Shown piece after piece: positions 9,675-20,939 of a stretch of 64,000 nt of DNA. The stretch lies in contig RPFO01000648.1 of the NCBI GenBank assembly GCA_009746045.1, forward strand, positions 1,038,021 through 1,102,020, in the 5' to 3' direction. The translations under genes were made by a program, and so were the position numbers. The notes under the pieces are model-generated. The model saw only the letters and a program-made list of their open reading frames with translations, made no database searches and was not told the origin of the DNA. The stretch is from Mesostigma viride (Eukaryota; Streptophyta; Mesostigmatophyceae; Mesostigmatales; Mesostigmataceae). The stretch's first letter is position 1, and every line of letters starts with the position of its first letter.

Positions 9675-12600
9675 TCACCCCTTCTTGTCCATCGCGATGA
9701 AGAGGGACGCGCTGGCAATGAGAAGCGCTCCCAGTGCACCCAGCAGCGACGGCACCTCGTGCAGGAAGGTGACCCCCAGCAGGTACGTGCCGAGCACCTG
9801 CCAATACAGACAACAGGCATTGGAGTTGGTAGCCATGCATACGTGCGGGTTGGTAGCCATGCAGGTGGTAGATGCGGGTTGGTGGCATGCAGGTAGCACG
9901 TGCAGGTTGGTAGGCATGCATGCAGGAAGGTGACACAAGCAGGCACGTGCCCAGGACCTGCCAATGAAGACCATCAAAATGGTTTTGGTGATGAGCCAAG
10001 CAAAGGGGTGAAGTGGGCAGGGTGGCAGGAACGCAGCCTTGATAAGCGTGGGTGGGTTTGCGTCTAGGCGTGCAGCAACAGTGTGCGGTGGCAGGCACGT
10101 GCCCAGGTACTTGCTGATGATGCAGATGGTTTTGGAGGGTGGCAGGCATGAACTGATACGGCGGGAGGGTTGGTAGGCGTGCCACGACGATGATGTGTCG
10201 GGTGGCATGCACAGGACATGTGGCAAAAACGGGATGCTCTTCACAGGCCAGATGATGGGACGTATCGGACGGGCACATTGCAAGGGCATCTAACAAAGAC
10301 GTGTCCTACAGATGTCGCGTCAACCTGTCCGTCAGGAGGTTTACTTAGGATGCCTTCTGGCTGGGAAAGGTCTGGCTGGAAAAGCTCGAGCAAAATACCT
10401 TGACGTATTGGATGGAGGTCGCGCGCCCAGCCTTCTCCAGCTGGAGGCCGCGGGTGAGGAACACCTGGCCCCAGAACAGGGGGCAGGGAATGAACATAGG
10501 GACGGAACATGGGCATATGAAGCAGGTTTGAGGCTGCGTGTGAGGAGCAGCTGCTGGATATAAGGACAGGGAGGACGAATAGGAACAAGCAATAGAGGAT
10601 GAATAGGAACATACCGAGAGAGGATGAATAGGAAGACACGATAGTGATGAACCATAATCATAGGGGCCATGGAGTAGTCCGCGCGTGAAGAGCACCTGGC
10701 GGAATAGGGGCTGCCCAGCATACCGGGGGCTATGAATAGGACCAACGCCAGGAATAAGGAGCACACATATCGGTCATGAAGAAGGATCTTGATTAGGGCT
10801 TATGAACGGGAACCAAGCATGGGTTCATGATTGCGCGCCACCGTTTGCAGCCATGGGAAGGGGCCAAGAATTAGGGCCATGTCTAGGGATAACCGATGAC
10901 CCCATGCAGTAGTCGAGAGCCAAGGGTCGCAAGAAGGTGCTTCACTGCGTCGCAGTAGCCAAGCATTGTCCACAAAACATTTCCAAGCATCGTCCACAAA
11001 ACATTTCCGAGCATTGACCACAAAACGCTTCCAAGCATCGTCTACAAAACCACTCCAAGACTTGTCCACAAAACTTCTCCAAGCCATCATGGCTGGTTGG
11101 AACAACAAGTGACATGGCAGCAGTAGACCTACTCCTATCGAGTGCGCAGAGTCTGATGTGCTACAAAAGACCTGTGGCCTGGCGGATTGCAGGAAGAGGA
11201 GAAGGATGTAGCAGGGGCTTGACAGAAAGAGATAATGATATACTACAATGCGCATGATAACATTTAAAAAACATGACAGCTGTAAGGGACGCCTTAGCCC
11301 AAGCAAACACTGGGTCGCGGGGCCGAGAATAGCAATACCCCAGCGACAACCACGGGGGCTTACCTGCGCGCAGAAGGCCGTGACGCCCACTCCAATGAGG
11401 CCCAAAATGTCCAGCGGCGTTGGCATCACGAAGTGCTGGCAACGGCCGTGTATGTGGGGGGGCAGGCAACACAGAGAACCATGGTGACCGGGCAAATACA
11501 AGAACGGAGGGCAAAGAACCAGGCTAACGACTAAGCCTGAGGTAAACAAGATACGATGCTGAAATTAGATATGATACGTTGATAAAAGTAGATATGATAC
11601 GTTGATGAGGCATTAGGTGGAAAGCAGACCTGGCCAAGTCATAGGATGCAAGCTCCCCTGTTGGCACGCCAAAGTCAGTCGCATCAACCCTATTCAACAG
11701 ACAATCCCTGGTTTACAAACGTAATGTTTGCAACGGAGTGTGGGTGTGTGGGGCACGATTAGGAGAACAGGGAACACGCGAGGTGTCCACACCCCATCGT
11801 GACCTGCGCGGGGTAGCGACATATCATGTTGCCGGAATCATGCTGGCTAAAGGTGGTGGTGGTATCCGTTGCCCGTGCCCCACACAGCTGTTACCCAAGG
11901 CTCACGCGAGGATGGTCATGGCTGCATGGTCACGGGCGGTGGCTGCATCATCATGGGGATGGCTCTTGGCTGGCTGCCGCCACGCCCCCACATTCTAGGC
12001 ACGGTGATTGACAAAACATCCGCAGCAGGCGGCACGCACGCACGCACCCATAAACCTGCCACTGTGCCATCTAATGGCAGGCACGCACAAAACAACAGCC
12101 ACAGGTATCGATGTGCAAAAGACCGGCATCCGGCATGCAGACAGGCATCCAGCACGCACAATTAGACCGGCATCCGGCACGCACCTGCAGCATGAGCATG
12201 CCCACCACTGAGCAGGGCAATGAGAGGAATGCGAACGCGAAAACGATCACCCTGCAGGGATGCGGGCGCAGGGAGGGGACGGCAGGCAGTGGGAGATCGC
12301 GGAGTTTCCACGCAAGCTACACCAGGTCACGCGAGAGGATGGGCAGAGTTACATGTTTGCCCTCGCAAAGCTGTTAAGAAGGAAGGTGATGGGCAGTGGT
12401 GGAAGGCGATGGGCAGTGGTGGAAGGCGATGGGCAGTGGTGGAAGGCGATGGTGGAAGGTGACGGGCAGTGGTGGAAGGTGACGGGCAGTGGTGGAAGGT
12501 GATGGGCAGTGGTGGAAGGTGATGGGCAGCGGTGGAAGGTGATGGGCAGCGGGAAGGCGATGGGCAGTGGTGATGCAACCAGGGTACGAAATATGGTTGG

Positions 12601-15600
12601 AGTGCCTGTGGTGCCTGAGGTATCGGAAGACAGGCGACCCTTTCGGGCAGCACATGCATCAGAAGGACACAGCCTCAAGACAAAGCACGTGCCAGGGGAG
12701 GCAGGAAGCCTTTCGGTGACATCAGCTTCGGCACGAGCAGTTTCGGTGTATTGTTACTAAAGTACTGTGCACACCGGAAGCTACTGTAGGTCTTAGATGT
12801 ACTTCCTTCAGCTAAAACATGAGGTGACGGCAAAAGCTTGGCGTCCGGCAGACGCTGGTGCCGAGCCACCGCACTGTCGAGCGTTGCTACCGCTTTCTCA
12901 GATGTTAACACTTCCACACCATTGCTGTACTGGTGCTGGCCCATCATGCTGTCCACTGTCGCCATGTCAGTTTGTCATGCTAGACACCATTGTAAAACTA
13001 TCAGTATCCACGGTCACTAGGTATTTGCATTCACGTGTAAAACTATCAGTATCCACGGTCACTAGGTATTTGCATTCACGTGTAAAACTATCAGTATCCA
13101 CGGTCACTAGGTATTTGCATTCACGTGTAAAACTATCAGTATCCACGGTCACCAGGTATTTGCATTCACGTGTAAAACTATCAGTATCCACGGTCACTAG
13201 GTATTTGCATTCACGTGTAAAACTATCAGTATCCACGGTCACTAGGTATTTGCATTCACGTGTAAAACTATCAGTATCCACGGTCACTAGGTATTTGCAT
13301 TCACGTGTAAAACTATCAGTATCCACGGTCACTAGGTATTTGCATTCACGTGTAAAACTATCAGTATCCACGGTCACTAGGTATTTGCATTCACGGTGAC
13401 TGCCACTGCTATGTACTCTAGGTTTGGTAAACAGCAGCTCATGCATCGCAACTAGTGCATGGCGGTACTCCTGTGGGCCTCCTGCCCCACCATTCATGCA
13501 TATTTCACGAATAAAAAGCTCGAGACTACGCATATTCATACAGAAGCTGTTACAACACAAAACTGTCATCCCGATGCGGTGTTGCGGTGCCAGCAAAGAG
13601 AGAACTGTCACGTCACGGTGGGTGCGAGTGCACTCCATGCATTCCACTCTGCTGGGTGCGCTTGATGGATGCCTGTATTGACACTCTGCAGGCGCCCACT
13701 GGTGAACACATTAGGCTGTGAGAAGTTTTTTTGGAACGCGGGTGACCAACATCCCATGCTTGCTCATGCAAAGGGTAGCCAATCCCGATGTCCGAGTCAA
13801 TTTGCCACAAGCTGTCGCACCATAACGCGTAGTGGTCACTATAGCAAGCATGGTGGTCACTATAGAAAGCATGGTGATCCCCACTAGCACACGGTAGCGG
13901 TCACCCTAGCGCTCACAGTAGCGGCCACTCACAGCGCGCCCTGCCATGGGCGTGCACGCGCGTCACACTACAACACACTACACGGCCACTCTAGCGGTCA
14001 CGGCAGCAGCATGCCACTCACAGCGCGCCCTGCCATGGGCGTGCACGCGCGTCACACTACAACACACTACACGGCCACTCGAGCGGTCACGGCAGCAGCA
14101 TGCCACTCACAGCGGGCCCTGCCATGGGCGTGCACGCGCGTCACACTACAACACACTACACGGCCACTCTAGCGGTCACGGCAGCAGCATGCCACTCACA
14201 GCGCGCCCTGCCATGGGCGTGCACGCGCGTCACACTACAACACACTACACGGCCACTCGAGCGGTCACGGCAGCAGCATGCCACTCACAGCGGGCCCTGC
14301 CATGGGCGTGCACGCGCGTCACACTACAACACACTACACGGCCACTCTAGCGGTCACGGCAGCAGCATGCCACTCACAGCGGGCCCTGCCATGGGCGTGC
14401 ACGCGCGTCACACTACAACACACTACACGGCCACTCGAGCGGTCACGGCAGCAGCATGCCACTCACAGCGGGCCCTGCCATGGGCGTGCACGCGCGTCAC
14501 ACTACAACACACTACACGGCCACTCGAGCGGTCACGGCAGCAGCATGCCACTCACAGCGGGCCCTGCCATGGGCGTGCACGCGCGTCACACTACAACACA
14601 CTACACGGCCACTCGAGCGGTCACGGCAGCAGCATGCCACTCACAGCGGGCCCTGCCATGGGCGTGCACGCGCGTCACACTACAACACACTACACGGCCA
14701 CTCTAGCGGTCACGGCAGCAGCATGCCACTCACAGCGGGCCCTGCCATGGGCGTGCACGCGCGTCACACTACAACACACTACACGGCCACTCGAGCGGTC
14801 ACGGCAGCAGCATGCCACTCACAGCGGGCCCTGCCATGGGCGTGCACGCGCGTCAAACTACAACACACTACACGGCCACTCGAGCGGTCACGGCAGCAGC
14901 ATGCCACTCACAGCGGGCCCTGCCATGGGCGTGCACGCGCGTCACACTACAACACACTACACGGACCACTCGAGCGGTCACGGCAGCAGCATGCCACTCA
15001 CAGCGGGCCCTGCCATGGGCGTGCACGCGCGTCACACTACAACACACTACACGGCCACTCGAGCGGTCACGGCAGCAGCATGCCACTCACAGCGGGCCCT
15101 GCCATGGGCGTGCACGCGCGTCACACTACAACACACTACACGGCCACTCGAGCGGTCACGGCAGCAGCATGCCACTCACAGCGGGTCCTCTCCATTAGTG
15201 CCCGCTTTGCGCACAATTACATAGGCCAACCCTCCCAGCAGTGCTCCCATGAGAGCCATGAAGATGGCGAACGCGTCGTACGACTCGTTGTTGGTAGATG
15301 CTGCACCCGCGCCGTCTGTGTAGGGTTAGGGAGGGGGCATGCCGCATAAGAGGTTGCTGTAATGGGTGTTTTTATAATGGGTGCAACTGGTTGGTGGTGG
15401 ACACCGCACCCGCGCCATTTGTTGAGGGGCACACACAGACAGTGGGCATGACAAGTCACTTTAATGGATGATTATTATAATGGATACGAATCGTTGTTGG
15501 TGGACCCGACTGCGCGGTGCAGAGAGGGGGGCAGAGTGGACAAAGGGTCACTATAAGGGGGCGCTATTAAAGTGCGTAAGACTTGATTGGCGGGAGCTAC

Positions 15601-18600
15601 AGGGGCACGGGCATGAGCGGGGCAGCACCCGCCAGCTGGCATGATAAGTCACTGTTATCGTCACACGGCACAACAAGTCACAGTCATAGTCCTATAGTCA
15701 CTGTTATGGTCACATGGCACAACAAGTCACAGTCATAGTCCTATAGTCAATGTTATCGTCACATGGCACAACAAGTCACAGTCATAGTCCTATAGTCACT
15801 GTTATGGTCACATGGCACAACAAGTCAAAGTCACAGTCCTAACGGCTAGAACTTCTCTGTTCTGGTTCATGGGCGGACAAATCCTTGGCCATACGCAAGC
15901 GATGGCAGATTGCGCACACTGCTACCGTAGAGGACTTGCTGCCAGCCACATCGTACAACATGGTCTGTGGCCATCCACCACACAGCGCCCTCGCAGGGCC
16001 TGCGCTTGCTGCCACCCACCACAGGTATACGCCTTCCTTTACTACACCCACACAACGTCTGCGCCCACGTACCGCTGGCGCCGGGGCCAAATATCATCGC
16101 TGGCTGCGTGACGAGAAGTACGCCCATGAAGCCGCAAAACGTGCCTGTTGGGCGCAGCGCCATGCGTGCAATACATGAACAGAATGTGTTATTATGATGA
16201 GGCACCAAGGCATGGGGCAACAAAACGTGCCTGTTGGGCGCAGCGTCATGCATGCGATGTATGCGCATGATGTGGTGGGCACAAGAGCATCTGATAGGAA
16301 CAAGAGCATGTGGGGCATCTGCAGTCCATTTCCTAAACACACGCGCAAAAACCACTCCATGTAACCACCCACCCGCCATCTCTCTCGCCCCCCACTTCTC
16401 CTTGAGGAAGACGCTTGCGAGCATTGCCGTGAATATTGGGCTCGTGAAGTTGAGCACCGTCGCGTCCCGCAGAGGCAGCGCTTGGATGCTGGCGCGATGG
16501 CATTAATGGATAAGCGCGACGATATAAGGGCGCAGATATAAGGGAGCAGATATAAGGGCATAGCGCGCAGATATAAGGGAGCAGATATAAGGACATAGCG
16601 CGCAAATATAAGGGAGCAGATATAAGGGCATAGCGCGCAGATATAAGGGAGCAGATATGGGCATATCACGCAGATATAAGGGCGCAGATATAAGGGAGCA
16701 GGTATAAGGGCATATCACGCAGATATAAGGGAGCAGGTATAAGGGCATAGCGCGCAGATGTAAGGGCGCAGATATAAGGGAGCAGATATAAGGGCATAGC
16801 ACGCAGATATAAGGGAGCAGATATAAGGGCATAGCGCGCAGATATAAGGGAGCAGATATAAGGGAGCAGGTATAAGGGCATATCACGCAGATATAAGGGA
16901 GCAGATATAAGGGCATAGCGCGCAGATATAAGGGACCAGATATAAGGGCTTAGCGCGCAGATATAAGGGACCAGATATAAGGGCATATCACGCAGATATA
17001 AGGGAGCAGATATAAGGGCATAGCGCACAGATATAAGGGAGCAGATATAAGGGCATATCACGCAGATGTAAGGGCGCAGATATAAGGGCATAGCGCGCAG
17101 ATGTAAGGGCGTAGATATAAGATAGCAGATATGAGGGACCAGATATAAGGGCATAGCGCGCAGATATAAGGGAGCAGATATAAGGGCATAGCGCGCAGAT
17201 ATAAGGGAGCAGGGAGGTGGGCAAGGGAAGACGTTCAGAGCACGTGCAGGGTTAATGCAGCATCTAGGCACATGACTTGGATGCTGGCGCACAGGACGAT
17301 CCGTTCAGGGAAGGCAACAGAAGAACTGCTGTTGAGGCCACACGCATGGTTCATCCAGCAACGTTTCGTCCGGCAGAGGCAATGCTGGGATGTTGGTGAG
17401 GAACACGTGCCACTGATCGAGAGAGGAAACAGAACAAGCCAAGAAGCACACGACAGAGACCGCTATGCGGATGCAGAGACGAAGTAGAAGCGAGATACCT
17501 GCAGGGGTTGTGCCGGTGAGCGCGGCTGGCCTGCAGGCAAGCACATCGGTTGTGACTAGAACTTTCTCTGGACAGGAAATGTGCGACAAGGTAACAGCCA
17601 GCCCGCTAAATTACCTGTAGAAGAAGCAGATGCCCAGTATTCTACCATTAACTAATTAACCCACAACCCCCTATTCTGCCATAGGCCCAATATATTTTGT
17701 TATGCTACTGGCAACGGTAACACATAGCCCGCCGCTCTCAAGCCGCCTTACTTATAGAGGAAGCAGAGGACTGCTAACTAGCAGTGAGGCAATACTATAG
17801 AAGAGCGCTATGTGTGTACCCACACCTGTAGAATGCGCGGAAGAGTGCTCGGCAGAGACCCACACCATTTCGCCTAGGAGAGTGCTATAAATGCACCCCT
17901 ATCTGTAGAAGAAGCGGGAGAGTGCGAAGAAGCCGATGGAGCTGACGGAGCGTGCCATGGCGAGGGAGCGGTTCTATACATGTACCCCTACCGGTGGACG
18001 ACGCGAGGGCGGGAGCATACCTGTAGAAGAAGCAGGAGAGTGCGAAGAAGCCGATGACGGAGCGCCACATGACAAGGGAGCGGTTCTGTGGCTGGCCCAG
18101 CAAGGGGTAACCGTCGCGCAGGAGGCTGCCGCCGGCCAGCAGGGAGATGACGGAGGAACGGATGGCGACCGTCTCAAAGGACGGGATGTCGTTCACTGTA
18201 TTGCGGCAATATAGTGGACGGACGGGGATGTGGCCACAGAAGATGCATGGGATGTGCATAGTAGTTGCACGGGTGGGCGGTGGTGTGGCAGGACGCAGGC
18301 AGGGGGGAGAGAGGGGAGAGGAGATTGTGGAGGAGCGGGTAAGAAAAGGGACGTCATTCAGTGGCGCACGCAAAACGAATGGGCAGGGGGGTGGGGTGGG
18401 CAAATGCAGGCAGAAGGGAGAGGGCTGAGCGGTGGTGGTGGAGAAGTGGGCAAAGGGGAGGGAAGGGCCTGTAAACAGGTGACGGATGAATGGACCATCG
18501 GGTCTAGTTGATATGGGTGGTTGCTTAATCGTTAATTTGATCATTTATTTATTATTGGTGGGTGAGATATTGATTTGGCAGGTTGGTTGGTTGGTTGGTT

Positions 18601-20067
18601 GGTTGGTTGGTTGGTTGGTTGGTTGGTTGGTTGGTTGGTTGGTTGGTTGGTTGGTTGGTTGGTTGGTTGGTTGGTTGGTTGGTTGGTTGGTTGGTTGGTT
18701 GGTTGGTTGGTTGGTTGGTTGGTTGGTTGGTAGGTAGGTAGGTAGGTAGGTAGGTAGGTAGGTAGGTAGGTAGGTAGGTAGGTAGGTAGGTAGGTAGGTA
18801 GGTAGGTAGGTAGGTAGGTAGGTAGGTAGGTAGGTAGGTAGGTAGGTAGGTAGGTAGGTAGGTAGGTAGGTAGGTAGGTAGGTAGGTAGGTAGGTAGGTA
18901 GGTAGGTAGGTAGGTAGGTAGGTAGGTAGGTAGGTTGGTTGGTTGGTTAGTTGGGTGCGTGGGTGGTTGGGTGGTTAGGTGGGTAGATGCGTGTCTCCAT
19001 TGTTCAGTCTATGATGCCACACGCACATGAGATAAGCAGGACCTACCTGGTGGCCAGACCGACTACAAGAGACGACAGCAGAAAAAAGACATGCTATTGG
19101 CAAGTCTACTTTGCAAATGGGTGCGCCAGCACTAAGGCAACAGAGAAAGCCCCGCTCATAATGTTGAGCAATAGACCGGTTGTACTGATTTAATGGGCAT
19201 GTTTAATGAAGGCGGAAGGAAATAATTTGTGACCTTGGCTGCAATAAAAATAATTATGTGAGGTATGATGACTGCATAGCACTCCCAAACATGAGATCAG
19301 AGCAAGACAACCCCACAGCAGGGAAGCTCAATTAGCAGAGAGATCATCTAGACAGGCATAAGCAAAAATCGACCTGCACGGCTAGCGCAGAGATCTGCCA
19401 GTACGAACCACGTGATCAACCCCTTCGGGCGGTGTCCTCAAATGGCAGGTTGTTGCAGACAATCTAAATCGTGCTGGCACAATGCAGACACATAAATTCA
19501 AATAGAATCTCGGTAAAGGCATGCTGCATGCGGGTACGCCCCTGCCAGGTTTACGGCAAAGCTGTGAGCGCCAGTAGCGCACCGCCTGGAGGACGAGCAC
19601 TAGCGGCTGCAGGCATCCTTGTGGATCGAAGCCACACGCGTTGGGCTATCAAAGGGCAATCGACATGATGCCTGTGTATGCATGGAGATGGAATAAAAAG
19701 ATGCACTAGCCTCCATCGCCGAGGTGAGAGGGGTCGGCGATAAGACATAATGCCGACCGCACTTCAATCAGGAAGGCATTCCGAAACGACCTCACATTGG
19801 AGTCTCACCTGCAAGGATTTTCACGAATAGCCCCATGAAGCTGTATGACAGGGAGGACAACGCCATCAACGTCACGCCAGCATATGGCGAGGCTCCAGTC
19901 CAGTAGCTTCCTAGCACCCTGGCCCCAAATCCGTGTGTCTCCCTCTCCTTTGCTTGCTTTGCCAATCGAGCGCTTTCCCTGCCATGATGGTCGTCACGGC
20001 CAAGCAATGGCTTCGACTCTTTAGGAGAGACGCTTGCGCCCTCCTCTAACTTGTCAGCATCTGCCAT
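9675..20067 (-). CDS. EamA/DMT-superfamily transporter (SLC35G-like), nine exons
   Basis: Exons in transcript order: 20067-19809, 18195-18021, 16488-16373, 16144-16073, 15315-15180, 12251-12185, 11435-11364, 10464-10399, 9797-9675. All introns are GT-AG and all phases agree, giving 361 residues. The frame before the ATG at 20067 is open to 20139 without an ATG. About 60 hydrophilic N-terminal residues precede ten hydrophobic helices arranged as two EamA halves. Family hallmarks are [11 protein letters not shown] after helix 1, [18 protein letters not shown] around helix 4, [10 protein letters not shown] (helix 5), [19 protein letters not shown] (helices 8-9) and [16 protein letters not shown] (helix 10). 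SLC35G-like and plant/algal DMT carriers move small organic solutes across membranes; the substrate is unknown. Weakest point: the exon 4 acceptor, where I chose CAG at 16147-16145. The introns are full of copies of the gene's own exon ends. Confidence 0.85.
9800..10360 (-). repeat. Copies of transporter exon 9 acceptor end in intron 8
   Basis: The exon 9 start (9797 downward, GTGCTCGGCACGTACCTGCT) recurs as diverged copies with the CAG before it, at about 9960-9907 (GTCCTGGGCACGTGCCTGCT) and 10105-10084. Between them are GGTTGGTAGCCATGCA-type short repeats. Confidence 0.7.
10530..10720 (-). repeat. Copies of transporter exon 8 acceptor end in intron 7
   Basis: Exon 8 begins after CCAG with GTGTTCCTCACCCGCGGCCT. 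Similar segments lie at about 10712-10680 (CCAG then GTGCTCTTCACGCGCGGACT, still reading VLFTRGL) and about 10557-10527 (CTGCTCCTCACACGCAGCCT, reading LLLTRSL). Confidence 0.75.
10960..11090. repeat. Short tandem repeat in transporter intron 7
   Basis: Five diverged copies of a unit of about 28 bp containing CCACAAAACATTTCCAAGCA. Confidence 0.8.
12100..12184 (-). repeat. Copies of transporter exon 6 donor in intron 6
   Basis: The intron starts GTGCGTGCCGGATGCCGGTC at 12184. Related copies follow further into the intron at about 12158 (GTGCGTGCTGGATGCCTGTC) and 12138 (GCATGCCGGATGCCGGTC). Confidence 0.6.
12385..12570. repeat. Minisatellite of 18-21 bp in transporter intron 5
   Basis: About nine copies of GGTGGAAGGTGATGGGCAGT with small variations. 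Confidence 0.85.
12992..13396. repeat. 45-bp minisatellite x9 in transporter intron 5
   Basis: The unit contains GTAAAACTATCAGTATCCAC and GGTCACTAGGTATTTGCATT. Nine nearly identical copies, with one CACCAGG variant near 13152. The period is a multiple of three, so it leaves long artefactual frames open. Confidence 0.95.
13922..15185 (-). repeat. 89-bp minisatellite x14 carrying the exon 5 splice donor
   Basis: The unit repeats every 89 bp up to the 3' edge of transporter exon 5. On the gene's strand the exon ends GACCCGCT followed by GTGAGTGGCATGC, and the copies read GGCCCGCT followed by GTGAGTGGCATGC. Each unit therefore holds a few exon bases and a consensus-quality donor. Copies differ at CTCGAG/CTCTAG and GCGGGC/GCGCGC; one unit (around 14964) has an extra base. 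Confidence 0.93.
15640..15840. repeat. About 51-bp tandem repeat in transporter intron 4
   Basis: Four copies containing CACAACAAGTCACAGTCATA at about 15668, 15718, 15768 and 15819. Confidence 0.85.
16128..16240 (-). repeat. Duplicate of exon 4 acceptor in transporter intron 3
   Basis: CCCAACAGGCACGTTTTG, which spans the chosen exon 4 acceptor (16150-16133), is repeated at 16237-16219 without the downstream exon body. Confidence 0.7.
16505..17215. repeat. AGATATAAGGG minisatellite in transporter intron 2
   Basis: About 40 copies of AGATATAAGGG, alternating with GAGC, CGC and CATAGCGCGC linkers in a 14/21-bp mixture. It begins next to the exon 3 acceptor. Confidence 0.93.
17275..17400 (-). 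repeat. Decayed copies of exon 3 acceptor end in transporter intron 2
   Basis: GCGCCAGCATCCAAG, identical to the exon 3 acceptor junction (16495-16481), recurs at 17289-17275. A longer diverged copy (CAGCATTGCCTCTGCCGGAC) lies at about 17384-17365. Confidence 0.65.
17615..18000 (-). repeat. Tandem decayed copies of exon 2 donor end in transporter intron 2
   Basis: The exon 2 end reads TTCGCACTCTCC then TGCTTCTTCTACAG and GT. Copies lie at about 17985-17903 (reads NRSLAMARS ... [11 protein letters not shown]), about 17840 and about 17624 (CATCTGCTTCTTCTACAG then GTAA). Confidence 0.75.
18581..18730. repeat. (GGTT)n array in transporter intron 1
   Basis: About 37 units, running directly into (GGTA)n. 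Confidence 0.96.
18731..18934. repeat. (GGTA)n array in transporter intron 1
   Basis: About 51 perfect units, then a return to GGTT (18935-18950). Confidence 0.96.
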
Positions 20068-20939
20068 GACTTGTACACTAACTTGCGGGGACGGGGCCTT
20101 TCGGCAGAAAAGTCTTCGAAAAGAAGTCGTTTTGCTCAATATTAAAGGCTCCCTTGGGAACGGACAAAGATTCTGGCTTTAACAGCTAAAATGGTAGGAC
20201 GTAACATTATTTTTCACCTGCATTTCTGGCTATACTGCACAACCGACATCGCAACTTTCCAGCAATGATTATTCCACCACCGTTCCATGACGTTGCTTAA
20301 TTTTCACTCGAGCTTCGCGCGGGAAGCACGACCTGCCCCTCCCTAGGTGCAAGAGGACGGTGGGTTAGCACACATCCACTGGCAAAGTGCCAAGTGCAAG
20401 CGCACCGTACCCGAGAACATGTGATTCTACATCTCGGACGTCAGGAACAACGGCTACAATGTATGATCCTTAGTGAAAGTTTTCAGATAGCTTCGTACTT
20501 GCCTACTTACCTACTAGAGACTTGAACCTGGGCAGACCTGGGCTCAGCAACGTGGGAGATTTGAACCACGAGGCAAGACTGGTTGCAGTTGTTGCAACTA
20601 CCTAAAAACGATCATGTGGAATTGCGTTCGCTGGCCTACTAGCCATGGTGTGGAGCCTAGCGCAACATTGGCGGTATCAATGGCTGCAAACCAAGGCAGG
20701 TCTTGGAAAAAAATCTCTTTAATCTAACCGAGAAACTCAGGAACTATGGATTAAGAGAAATATCAAGGAGGTTCAGCAGCTTTAGGACGAATGGCCACTT
20801 GAAGTTCGATTCATCCATGCACTGCATCCTAAGTTGAGATTTATGAACTGCAATTCATTTTCAGTTAGGGAGCAGTGATGAAGCTGTTATCTAGATAGCA
20901 GGAATTGAATTTGCCTGCATAACTCCGGTCCGCTGGACG
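20068..20939. promoter_or_regulatory. Divergent intergenic region between the two large genes
   Basis: This holds the 5' UTR/promoter of the minus-strand transporter (ATG at 20067) and, if exon 1 of the plus-strand gene is right (ATG at 20940), its promoter too. Sequence is of lower GC than the exons. I see no clear TATA box or other named element. Confidence 0.35.

Noticed and set aside
12992-13396. Nine direct repeats resembling a CRISPR array
   Set aside because: Units are contiguous 45-bp repeats without variable spacers, and the context is eukaryotic.
13922-15349. 374-residue His/Arg-rich open frame
   Set aside because: Read-through of the 89-bp minisatellite in the antisense direction to the transporter gene.
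18486-18737. Hydrophobic protein with Leu-Val-Gly-Trp repeats
   Set aside because: Translation of (GGTT)n in a transporter intron.
19382-19460. Extra transporter exon reading [13 protein letters not shown]
   Set aside because: It ends in a stop in that frame, and exon 1 joins the 18195 exon in phase to give the expected IPSFE motif directly.
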